From Kwoniella bestiolae CBS 10118 (Eukaryota > Basidiomycota > Tremellomycetes > Tremellales > Cryptococcaceae), in the NCBI RefSeq assembly GCF_000512585.2, contig NC_089241.1, forward strand, positions 4,234,001 to 4,298,000: a DNA stretch of 64,000 nt, in the 5' to 3' direction. Shown piece after piece: positions 32,980-43,721 of this stretch (position 1 is its first letter; each line of letters starts with the position of its first letter). The notes beneath the pieces were generated by a model that was not told the DNA's origin, made no database searches, and saw only the letters and a list, made by a program, of their open reading frames with translations. The translations under genes and the position numbers were made by a program.

Positions 32980-35718
32980 ATGGGACAAGTCAAAGTAAAT
33001 GGTCACACCAATGGACATAATGGTCTGAACGGAGTCAATGGGCATTCAAAGGAGGATTACAGTAGTTTTCTGACAAGACACAGACCTCAAGAGACTTATA
33101 GTCTTACTTGTGAGCAACGTGGGAGATCAAAGTAGAGAGATAAACTTGACTGACTTTGGTGACGCCAGCCATCGAGCCAGAATCGTTCTACGGCAAACTT
33201 CGTACATTATACGCGAACAAGGTCCTCAAGACTCAGCTTGAGCAGCTGAAAAAACAGGGAAGTTACGATGCGTTCAAGTTGAAATGGCACCCGGTGTATG
33301 ATGTTCGAAGACTATACGGCGGCAAGGCAAGGGTGAGCAGTTTTTGCGACTGTTTATGTGCGGTGCGATTACCAGCTTACAACCAGAGACGTTCTGATAG
33401 ACCGATGGTATCCCTCCGTCACTATTCTGGGAATCAGATGTGGGCAAATGGTACGGATATTTTCTGACCATCCACCGAGTCCGACTGATCTCGTGCTGCG
33501 TTGTAGGATCGAAGGAGCCTGCTATTTCCTCTCCTCTCCTAATGCAAAACGGTTCTCCCACGCCTGTGAATTCGATGCGGCAATCCAAGAATTGGTAGAC
33601 ATGATAGAGAAAGCCCAACAGCCTGATGGATATTTGAACATCTACTTCACCGCAGTCGACCAAGAGGGGAGGTTCAAGAACCTGAGAGATCTGCATGAGA
33701 TGTGTGAGCCGAATTGCAGCTTCAGCCTTGATCGGATTCTGCGGTCGTCAGCTAATAGGAGAATCTATATAGATAACGCGGGCCACCTTCTCGAAGCTGC
33801 TTTAGCTCATTATAGGTATACCGGGTCCAGACAGTTCATCGATGTGATGATCAAGGTAAGATTCACCCTGTCTGCCAGCACAAAGCTCGGGAAAAATATC
33901 TGACAGAAGGGATGATACAGAACGTCGAGTGCTTCATGAATCAATTTGGGCCAGCGGAAAACCAATTACACGGGTATCCGGGACATCCAGAATTTGAACT
34001 AGCCATACTGCGATTATACAGCTTGACGCAAGATCGTAAACACTTGGAATTCGCTAAATACCTATTAGAAGCCAGAGGGGTGAAGAGGGATGATCAGAAT
34101 GGCGAGACGTACTTCGTGTGGGAAGCTAAGCAGAGGAAGGATGAGATAGTGGCTCCTACCATGGACACTATTGAGGATGTCTGGTAGGTCTACTATACAT
34201 CATAGTGTCTACAACTCAAAATACAGGAAATGAAACGAAAGGCTGATGATCTTGTTGATACGATAGGTATCATCAAGCCCATAAACCGATACATGACCAG
34301 GAAGATGTTCTAGGTCATTCGGTCCGAGCATTCTACCTCTTAACCGCTGCTGCTGATCTCGGCGGAGCGTTTTTAAACGATGCTAAAAGATTATGGTCAG
34401 ATGCGGTTGATAACAAGATGTACGCTACGGGGGGATTCGGTACTGAGCCCAGAGTGAGTCTGTCCATACGAGATTGTCCACTCCGATCGATCAGAGACTG
34501 AATGTATCGATCTATGGCTTAGTTTGAGGGCTTCTCGCCCATCCCGCATCATCTTCCACAGTCAACGGGCGAAGGAGGGTGTTACGCCGAGACATGCGCT
34601 TCTATCGCGGTGATGATGACTTCCGAGCGTATTCTCTCCCATGAGCTTAGCGGAAAGATCAGAGATGTATTGGAGCTCTGTCTGTTGAACAACACACTTG
34701 GAGGTGGCAATCTGGAAGGAAACCAATTCAGTTATGCGAACAAGCAAGCTAGTTGGGGTAATGAGGATGAGATCCGACACGACTGGTTCGAAGGTAAGTG
34801 TTTCCTTTTATTCCCTTCTTCTTTCTCGAGCTATTCAGACTGCTCTAACGCATGCATTGCAAAAGTATGCTGTTGTCCTGGCAACGTGTCACGCCAGTTA
34901 GGGATGCTAGGAGGCTATACATGGTCTGTAGACCTCGACGAAGACAAGAAAACAATCAATTTGAACATATACCTCCTCCTTTCGGCCACTCGGACCATCC
35001 CTTTGCCCAACAACCAATCCGCCACAGTCACCATGAAAAGCGATATGCCATGGAACGGGGCTACTCAATGGGATTTTAAGGCTCCAGAGGGATGGAAGTG
35101 GAATGTCAGATTGCCAAAGCCTGACTATGCTGAGAACATCAAAGTGAGTTCACCATCTATCACGATCAACTCATCGAATCATCCAGGACAGGACTGATCG
35201 TTAGTCGTTTGGTGTTGTAGGTATCCGAATCCACCGAAGAGGTCCAACCTGGATTCCTAACCCTTTCCCTCGCCAGTACCTCGTCCCTCACCCAATCATT
35301 TAACATGCCTATCAGACTACTCGCCCCGCACATCGCAACAGGGCAAGATACCCTGACCGTCGCAAGGGGTCCTATTGTCTATACCGCCGAGGCATACGAT
35401 AACGAGGCTATCGAAGCGGCGTACAAACACTTCGAAGGGGTCGGTATAACCTCCAACACGACATTCACCGAGATTGAAGAGATCATTCATGGTATTCCGG
35501 TGATACTCCTTCAAGCGGACCAATCAGCCTACGCTCTCAACGAGTTGAAGGATGACCAAGCATATCGAGTGGTAGGTAAAGACCATTTAGCGAGATCATG
35601 GAGGAAGTTAGACAAGGGGATCAAGTTTGTGCCTTGGTTTGCGAGGGCCAACAGAGGTGGGAAGGGTCATTTGAGGACTGCGTTCTTGAGAGCGGATGAG
35701 GCTTTGGCTCAAAGTTAG
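32980..35718 (+). CDS. GH127 (DUF1680) beta-L-arabinofuranosidase-like enzyme
   Basis: Family GH127 enzymes remove terminal beta-L-arabinofuranosyl residues using a zinc-bound cysteine nucleophile. No signal peptide is present: the start MGQVKVNGHTNGHNGLNG is hydrophilic, so the enzyme is likely cytosolic. The N-terminal (alpha/alpha)6 barrel has FELAILRLYSLTQDRKHLEFA and DTIEDVWYHQAHKP, then GHSVRAFYLLTAAADLGG. The zinc and catalytic residues known for the family are visible: the Glu and Cys of GGCYAETCASIAVMM, and the double Cys of VCCCPGNVSRQLG. The C-terminal beta domains include PIRLLAPHIATGQDTLTVARGPIVY. About nine introns occur; the first joins YSLT to SIEPESFY. Length, about 640-660 residues, is normal. 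The neighbouring transporter and regulator suggest that substrates are imported before cleavage. Confidence 0.93.
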
Positions 35719-35932
35719 GCAACTGCGTATGAATAAATTAGATTGTTTTGGTATTTCAACTTCTCTCAAGCTCAGAATTCAGACTTGTAGCGATTGGATT
35801 ATGCATGTGACTACTGTACAAATTGGGGGTTCGTTGCAGATGTATAAGTATAGAAACGTAGCGATGATTGATAGTTTTCTGAAGAACGGTACTGATGGGG
35901 CCATGGTTTGGTCATTCCAATCATGATCCTGA

Positions 35933-38900
35933 TCATTGCGTCTGTGCTGGCTCTTCTTCGCCGAAAATCTATGATACGTTGTTCGATCAGCATGTCGGCA
36001 GTCAAGGGGCAGCGGACAAGTCTGGAGTACGGGCCGGAACGAGACAAAAAGCAGGGACCAGGGAGGGGGAGAGGGGAGGGGAGGAGGGGTAGAGGCGCAA
36101 TAAGGCGAATGTGGGACAGGGACAAGAGGAATAGACGGGATTCGGAACAGGAGCCAAAGGCGAAAGAAGGGCGAAACCGTGACGAGAGTCACTAGAGGGA
36201 GAGGAGAAAATAAGGCGGGACAAAGGGGGACAGGGGAAGAAGGGGAGAGGGGGAGAGGGGGAGAGGGGGAGAGGTATAGACAAATATCTGCAGCAAGGAC
36301 GGGGACCAAAAAGAAAGACAGCAAACTCACCTCAGCCAAAACCTGTTTATTCCCCCCTGGCTTATTCATAACAAACCCTTTCAGCCCATTCTTCAAACTC
36401 GGCTGCTTCTGCACGACCTCCTTGAGTTGTTCCTTGGGCAACTGCAATAACGAACCGAAACTCGCCGGTGAGATGAGTTTCACAAGCCTAATGAACCCTT
36501 CCCATATCGCTTTGATCTTCCATATTTTCTTGGCTATCAGTTTAGGCAGGATATGATTTGCCACGAAGGGGATGAGCGATTTGTATGTGGTGACTACTTG
36601 AATAATTGTTCGGAGGAATACGACGGGTAACTGGGTGGGGAGGTCGGCGATTCTGGACATCGAGTTTGCGAGGACGTCTGATCGGAAGACTGTTGTCATT
36701 GAGAAGCAGATTCCGATTGCTAGGAGCATAAGATAATCAGTAATCTGCTGTGGAAGTCATCATGTTGGGCGAATTGATATGGAGCAGATCGACCCACCCT
36801 CAATAGTAAATTTCAGTTGACTCTGCTCATCCCGATGAATAGCAACCATGAGATCCGCAGGAGTCATCTTACCCAACATCGAAGCGAAAGCAGTGCGTAC
36901 GAGGTCTTTGTCATCGGGATTGGCAAGGAGCGATACGATCCGTGGGAGTTGTTTCTCGATCTCAGCCTGAAGCACGAAGAGATGGATAAAATCAGCTAAA
37001 TTTTCTCCAGGACTATCATATCCCAACCCTCTGGCGTCAGAAGGTACGACTTACCTTGTCCAGATCGCCCACAACGCTCGCCACAAACTTCCCCTCAACC
37101 TCATGCTCATCCAACAAGCTCTTGACTACCCCCACCAACGCAGGGCTCGATCCACTCTGCGTCAAAATCCCTATAATCCTCATTGACAGTCCCTCTGTAC
37201 CCTTTCTATACGATCTCAGAATATCCAGCAGTTTCTCCGTTGGCCCAAGACTCTGAATTAATGGGATAAGTTGCGCTTCGAGGGCATCTTGAATCTCGGA
37301 CGAGGGAAGTGATGGGTAGAGGGTGAATATGGAATCTAGGAGTTGTTGGTTCCGTTTGGTGAGTGCGAAACATAGTTCGACGTGCTGCTGGACTGTCTCT
37401 GATGTTATGTCGAATGGTATTGGCAGGAACTTGGAGGATACGGGTTTAGGTATATCCAAGTTGTCATCTTCCATCGTCACATCTTCATCTTCGATCTTGA
37501 CCTCGTCACCTTCAGCTTTGTTACCATCCTCTGCTCCTTCCCTACCCTCACCTCCTTCCCCATCCTCACCCTTCACCTCCTTCCTACCACTCTTCAACCT
37601 CCACAACACACCCAACGCAAAATCAACAAGCTTGGGCATCATCGGCGAGTCAGGTCCCCATTTCCTAACAGTAGTGATGATGGCAGGTACTCTAACCCTT
37701 CTTTCAGGGTGTGTACACAGTCCCAACAAAGTCTCCAAAGCCAACTGTCGAGCAGGCGGACGAGTCTCGACTATATCTCTCAGAGCCAGGAATCCAACCA
37801 AGTTCCTATCGGTATCTTGACACAGATCTTCAAGGAGCTGGATGAGCTGGGGTGGGATTTCAGGCAAGTCTGAGACGAATGCGAATAGGGTTTTATCCTT
37901 GGCGTCGATCTTGGGCAGGTAGGCGGTGAGTATGGATATGAGGTTATCGGTGTAGGAATCGGTAGGTGAGGAAGAGACTTTGGAGGTGTACCATTCTTCG
38001 TTGAGCCATATCGAAGCGAACTTTGAGCTGTAGTATCACCACAGACGACGATCAGGATCATTTCTGGTCAAGGCTTTCAGAGATTGGCAGAGTGAATGTG
38101 ACACCATCGAGACATGATGATTGGTCCTGCAGGAACTGCACCCACCGATTCACAAAATCCTCCACCACAAAATCGGCCACAGCCTTCCTCCTTTCCCTAT
38201 CATTCTCCCCATTCACCCTCGTAGCAAGCCTAGCAAGAAGCAACATCCACATTTCTTTCGGCTTCACCGCCAGCTTTATCGCGTCCGTCTGCACTTCCTC
38301 TTGCGCATCAGGTAACGTCGAGAGATCCGCCCCTGTCGTCCATATTCGCTGTAACGCCGTGGAGAGGACATATGATTTATCTTCCGGATCTAATGGTTCG
38401 GGTTGGGGTAGGGTGAATGAGGAAAACGTAAGGGGCATATCTTCGTCTTCTTGTGGTATCTCATCATCTCCTTCGAGCTGTACATAAAACATATAAGCTG
38501 ATGAAGGAGGACTTCGCAGCAGGAGTAGCTTACCAGTAAGTCGTCATCATCTAGATCCATATCTAGTGGATTGAGAATCTCATCCACATCCTCTTCCTTC
38601 GGCTCTACTTTGGTAACCCCCACTCCAAGCACAGACGCGAGAAGGGGTATAGCATCGGGTGTACCTTCGATAATAGCTCTTCTTGCATTCTACGAGGTTC
38701 TATACATCAGCATTCTCTTTTCAAGTATCGCATGGAGCGTACCCACCTCGAAAGCACCGTTCAGTAATTCTAACGGCACAATCTCCAACCCCTGCATAAC
38801 AGCTTCGATAACACTTTCCACCGGTAGATCACCAACATCAACCTCAAGCCCTTTACCCCGTCCAGTACCAGGTCGAATACCCAGATCAACTTGCAGCCTG

Positions 38901-40408
38901 GCCCTCTTCTGAGCCTGTTCGCTTGATTCCGCCTCGTTCTCGCTGACTTCCATGGGGTGTTTACCTGGAGTCTTGGCTTTCCTCCTTTCCCTCCTCATGG
39001 ACGCTTCGGTAGCGAAGGCATGCTCCATACGTTGTTTCTGGCGGAGGAGGGCTTCGTTGAGACGGGCAGAGAAGTTGGAGAATGGTGGGTGGCTGGGTAG
39101 TGTGACCACGAAATGATCAGCATCATACGTACACAACCGGAATTTGGTATTGAGGAGCAGGTCACTCACCGCAGTAGATGAGTCATCACGACCCTCATAG
39201 TCTTCTCAACCGCTCTGATCTCCATGGGTTGTCTACCTGCTGCACCGAGGGCAGAGGGTGTCCAAAGCGTCATGGAGCTTATCAAGGCGTCTGCAATGAG
39301 TGGTCGGGATTTGCAGAGGATAGGGAGAGTGTTGATGATTGGATGGAGTAGCGTTGGGTCACTGATCATGAATGACAGATATTTAGCACTGAGGCGAGGT
39401 AAAGACACGTGTTGGTTAAGAGTGATTTGATGTAATGACAACCCACGATAAAGAATATAGGTGAGTGACCAGCTGAGTCAGAAGTGCGCTTCCCTCCTCT
39501 TCCACCTCATTCACATTCAACGCGCAATCAGGTTGGATCATCGTGAAATTCACGTCGTTAGGGTTCGTTGCTCTGTGCTGGAGCTGCGGTAGATATAAAG
39601 GTCGTAAGCTAGGATCAGCTAGCATCTATAGATGTGTTGACTTGCCCTGGGATCCGCCCCAGCAGCCCTCGTCCCAGCTAATACCACCTTCTGCAAGAAC
39701 TTCCAAGCGACAGCTCTAATTCCAACGTTGTTCGGCTGAGAATTGGGATCCAGCGCGAAATTGAGTATCCTCATTTTGGAGGTATTGAACATCTCCACGA
39801 TTTCAGGCTGTGGTCTTGAAGTAGCTAATAGTCGGAATAAGAGAGGATAGATGGTTGAGAATATGGGTATGACCGCTTTGATGGTTGAGATGGAATTGGA
39901 GGAGAGGAGTTTACATAGTGCTTCTAGGCATTGTTGGGCGACTATATCGCGATATAGGATATATCAGCTCTCTCCCTTGGTATATGATCATAATACCCTT
40001 TGAATATAGTTACATGGCATTCGACGAGAGGTATAAGTCGGTCGAGAATTTTACAACAAACTCACCACCCAGCTTGACATCCAACTTCAGCCCGCTCCTC
40101 CCCACAGCCAACGCAATCATATCCAACGTCCAGAACCTCAACATCGAATCCTCCCCATCAGAGATCAAACCAAGCAACTGAGGAACCAGTTCAGGCAGCT
40201 TTGAAGGGTTCTCCTCGAATTTCCTCGCAGCATCGTTCAGACCTTCTTGCTGAGCTGTCGATTCCGAGGGTAGTGCCAATGCCGAGGTCAAGGTGTGTAA
40301 TGGGTCTCCGGATGTTGATGCTGAGGCTGAGGATGAACCTGCCGCGCCAGGGTTATTGTCGTCCGGTAGGAAGTAGCCTCCGAGGTCGTCCTCTGAGTAG
40401 AGGGACAT
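35933..40408 (-). CDS. PTA1: Symplekin/Pta1, scaffold of mRNA 3'-end processing
   Basis: Symplekin is a HEAT-repeat scaffold of the cleavage and polyadenylation factor in the nucleus. The start at 40408 gives MSLYSEDDLGGYFLPDD. HEAT-type repeats run through the N-terminal half (LPELVPQLLGLISDGEDSML, MIALAVGRSG). The middle has an acidic EDE-rich insert near 37450-37560. The C-terminal symplekin domain is clear: LQAEIEKQLPRIVSLLANP, FASMLGKMTPADLMVAIHR, VVFLRTIIQVVTTYKSLIPFV, SLLQLPKEQLKEVVQKQPSL. At least nine introns are present. The last coding exon is inferred: the donor after QVLAE (36330) pairs best with the acceptor at 35969, giving an acidic end IFGEEEPAQTQ and a 362-nt intron; reading on from the donor instead gives a Pro/Leu-rich tail from low-complexity DNA. 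It is divergent from VMA10 and convergent with GH127. Confidence 0.9.
35969..36330 (-). repeat. Purine/pyrimidine low-complexity tract in the last symplekin intron
   Basis: On the plus strand 36055-36100 and 36180-36275 are almost pure G and A, with at least four GGGAGA units around 36240-36272. The transcript therefore carries long CU tracts. The intron is about six times the usual length here. Confidence 0.6.
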
Positions 40409-40742
40409 GGTGGAGTGGGTGTGAGTGTGAGGTTGGGGATGTAAGGTGGATAAGTAAGAGATGTTGATGAATATGATGTCCTTGGTCAAAAGTCGAAAGT
40501 GGTCGAGTGACAGCGAGGTGACGAGAAGGCACAATTACAAAATAGGCGCACCAGGCACCCCTTGAAAGCCACGTGCTCGCACACCTATCTCTATCCAGGT
40601 GTGACGCTTTGAACCGGATGATACGGTGTGCGGTGCTCATCGTTGTGTCGCTCATTCATTCAATCAATATCATACGTATATATATACTATATACTCCTTT
40701 CTTATCATACATCAGTGACAGAACGGCACACATACAACCATC
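40409..40742. promoter_or_regulatory. Divergent promoter, symplekin / V-ATPase subunit G
   Basis: A 334-bp region between two divergent housekeeping starts. An alternating TATATATACTATATAC stretch at about 40676-40692 lies close before the VMA10 start. No gene inside. Confidence 0.55.
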
Positions 40743-41513
40743 ATGGTGAGCTGGGATACCCTTCATTCTCTCTGAGAAGACAAAGCTGACACTCCACCTC
40801 TCTGTCCAGGCCGCAAACTCACAAGGTATTCAAACCCTCCTCGAGGCCGAGAAGGAAGCTGCAAAGGTGGTTCAGAAGGCCAGGCAATGTGGGTTGATAC
40901 TCCATGCAACAGCTTGTCTGCTGGGTGTCGCTAGAAGAAGTGCTAGATAGCTGACCAGAGCACTCGCGATGTGATAGACCGAGTGCAGAAGCTCAAGGAC
41001 GCCAGGTCAGAAGCCGCCAAGGAGATCGAGGCGTACCGTGCTCAGAAGGAGGACGAGTTTAAGAAGTTTGAAAAGGATGTGAGTGGGGTCATCCAATATT
41101 TATGATGATCAGAATGACATGTGCTTCGTCTCACTCCTACCTCTGCTCCATCACGTACCATCCCCGCGTCTCTCTTGTTCAGTCTCATGAATCGTCAGAA
41201 ATACCCCAGCTGACATCGTTTCACTCCCTTACCTCTCAACCTACCAACACCCTCACATCCAACCTCATCTCGAACACACTCAATCGCCTTGTCTCCCCCG
41301 TTTGGTTTCTCGCCCCTGCCACCTGCTCAATCACAGCACACATCCCAAACATCCTCCTCGCAATCATCAATCGACAGCTCCACCACCACCCAACTGTCCG
41401 ACCTCGACAAGGCAGTGGACAAGAACAAGGCCGAGGTGATCAAGAAGATTGTAGATAGGGTGTTACAATCTGATCCAAAGCTGCATCCCAACTTGAAGAA
41501 GATCGAGGCATAG
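40743..41513 (+). CDS. VMA10: V-type H+-ATPase subunit G
   Basis: Subunit G forms the peripheral stalk of the V1 sector, which acidifies the vacuole. The first coding exon is only ATG (40743-40745), followed at once by GTGAGC. Exon 2 starts at GCC after CTGTCCAG and gives AANSQGIQTLLEAEKEAAKVV, QKARQ, then after another intron YRVQKLKDARSEAAKEIEAYR and QKEDEFKKFEKD. A 258-nt intron (41079-41336) follows, then HTSQTSSSQSS, a Ser/Thr linker, and the conserved DKAVDKNKAEVIKKIVDRVL. The total is about 119 residues, the normal length. The protein is a long helix, rich in charged residues, as in the family. Phase joins work at each site. Confidence 0.93.
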
Positions 41514-42127
41514 TCTAACCTTTCGATATAAAGGTAGAGAGAGTCAGAGAGAGGGATGATGTCGCTCACTGTAGATTTGTTACATACATGAAATGTGATT
41601 TGTATTTGGTCTAGCTCCCCTTGTTTCTGCTCTCTACACTTCTGCCTATCGAAGCAGTCATTCTCACAGACCAGGATTGTCACTCCCCCTCTAAGATGAA
41701 AGGGATGCCTCAGAGGTGCCCTCGTGCTCGTTTCCTGTGATATGCCTTTCTCCTCTCTTGCTGCAATGACACCCAATGCAAGGTAAAATCACATCACATC
41801 GCATCGTATCCTACGCATATTGCATTGGGATCTTGGTGATTGACAGAGTATCAATGAGGCCATGATATATGAGATTGTCATCTATATATATACCGTTGAA
41901 CGTGTCACGAATAGGGAACATCTTCCCGGTTACGTTACCATAAGACATCATCAATATCACCAAAACCAATTAATCTTCATATCATCCACCTATTCTTCAT
42001 CGTCAATTCATCCATCTTGCTCGGGTGTAGATCAACTGGGTATCTGCTACTCTGCTGCCCATCCCTCTCCTCTCCCTTCCCTTCGTCCCTTTCTCCATCT
42101 CTGGCCACTCGCTAGTCAGATCTCACC
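41514..42127. other. Intergenic region
   Basis: 3' flank of VMA10 and promoter of the Smr gene. A CACATCACATCGCATCGTATC run at 41789-41811 is a short imperfect repeat. No gene. Confidence 0.5.
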
Positions 42128-43721
42128 ATGTCGCACAACAACAACAATAACAACAACAACACCTCCCTCCTCTCAATCCTCACCTCCCTCTTTAAGATAT
42201 GCTGTGGATCTACGTCCGAGCCCTCTGCACCTCAACAGCAACAAGGATACCCAGGCCAACAGCAGCAGCAACAGTATCATCCAGGATATAGTCAACAGCA
42301 ACAAGCTTATCCACCGCAATCACAGCCCTCTTGGGCCAATGTTGCAGGACATCAACAGAACCAACAAGGTTATCAGGGGTATCATCAGAACCAACAACAA
42401 CCGTATCATCCTCAACAACAACAACAGTACCCTCCCATCCAGCAGCCTCAGCCTCACCATCAACAACAATACCATGCCAATAATCAACAACAACAACATT
42501 GGCAATCGAATGGAGCGGGAATAAGTAAACCGCATTCACCCCCTGGGGGTGTGGTGGGTCCACACCATCCTGCTCAGGTGAGTGTCATACCATATCATAT
42601 CACGAAAATAATACGAGTGAAACTAACACCTCTCCCTCTTCCTCTTCCTCTCCCTGTCTATTAACAGAACCAAGATCAGATCAACGCTACCAACGCACGA
42701 TATACGGATCTGCGAGATAGAGCGAGAAGGGAGGGTGATGAGGCTCATCGGTGGGTTCGCCTGCTGTCTACAATTTTCAATACACTACTAACCACATACC
42801 TCATACTATAGATGCTTTGCAGAATCTCAATCAGCTTATCAGTGAGTCGCGCTCTTCCTCTACGAAAGCTGCTAGATCTCACTTAACGTGATATAACAGA
42901 TCAGGCGACGGTGCAAGAGCCCACGAGTTATCTCAACAAGGTAAATCGCATCAAAGGAAACAAGATGAATTGGACGATGAGGCCAGTGCATGGATTTTCA
43001 CGGGTACGTTTATTTCTCCATCTATCTGTTTCAATTCAACTCTGGTCCATGTAGTACCCAAGATATAAGGTCGTCTATTCATGTCAAGGATAAGAAAAGG
43101 CGAGACAGATACATTGATACTGATACTGATGCTCATACATTACGTTACCAGAAAACAATAAATCCTCCCCACCCGACACCATAGACCTACACGGCCTATA
43201 CGTTAAAGAAGCTATCGAACGAGTCGAATCTGCCATAACTACCTCCCAGCGGGGTGGATCGGAGGAGTTGCGGGTGATAGTTGGTAAAGGGATTCATTCA
43301 CAGGGGGGTAGAGCGAAGATCAAGCCTGCAGTAGAGGGGTTGATGGTTAAGTGAGTTGGATGATTTTTGTTCTCTCTTGCAACTTGATGCAAGGACAGAA
43401 ATGATGAAGGTATCATGAGATCTTTGTGAATCGTCAGATATCAGATATCAGATGGATCAGACGTCGGCGAAAGGTGGACGGGATGACCCCCAGATCACGT
43501 TGATACCCATCTCTGTCATATCCCTCAAAGCAGTCAGTCAATCTTGATGCTAAGCCCCCCACACCACACGCAGGTACAACCTCACAGCTCACGTCGATCC
43601 ATCCAACACCGGCGTGCTCATCGTTGACCTCCAGGGCCGAACGGGCGGCCAGAGATCGAGGGATGCAGGTGGATTGGTGGATGAGCTGGATAAGGGAGAC
43701 GAGGGATGTAAGATCATGTAA
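42128..43721 (+). CDS. Smr-domain protein with DUF1771 and Q-rich N-terminus, CaaX-like end
   Basis: DUF1771-Smr proteins are found in RNA surveillance (Cue2-type endonucleases) and other nucleic-acid roles. The N-terminus is MSHN plus an Asn run, then a region of about 140 residues very rich in Gln, Pro and Tyr. After splicing, DUF1771 reads NARYTDLRDRARREGDEAHR, CFAESQSAYQ, SGDGARAHELSQQGKSHQRK. The Smr domain reads DTIDLHGLYVKEAIERVE, ELRVIVGKGIHSQGGRAKIKP and VEGLM, with the DLHG and GKGxHS motifs kept. The product ends CKIM. Introns are about 42577-42667, 42752-42811, 42841-42899, 43003-43150 and 43351-43573. The N-terminal low-complexity part is polymorphic-prone trinucleotide DNA. The tetrapeptide CKIM fits the CaaX prenylation form. 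Confidence 0.88.

Noticed and set aside
35779..36270. Pro/Leu/Ser-rich extension of the symplekin frame
   Set aside because: It comes from the GGGAGA low-complexity DNA read past a good GTGAGT donor, so it is intron sequence.
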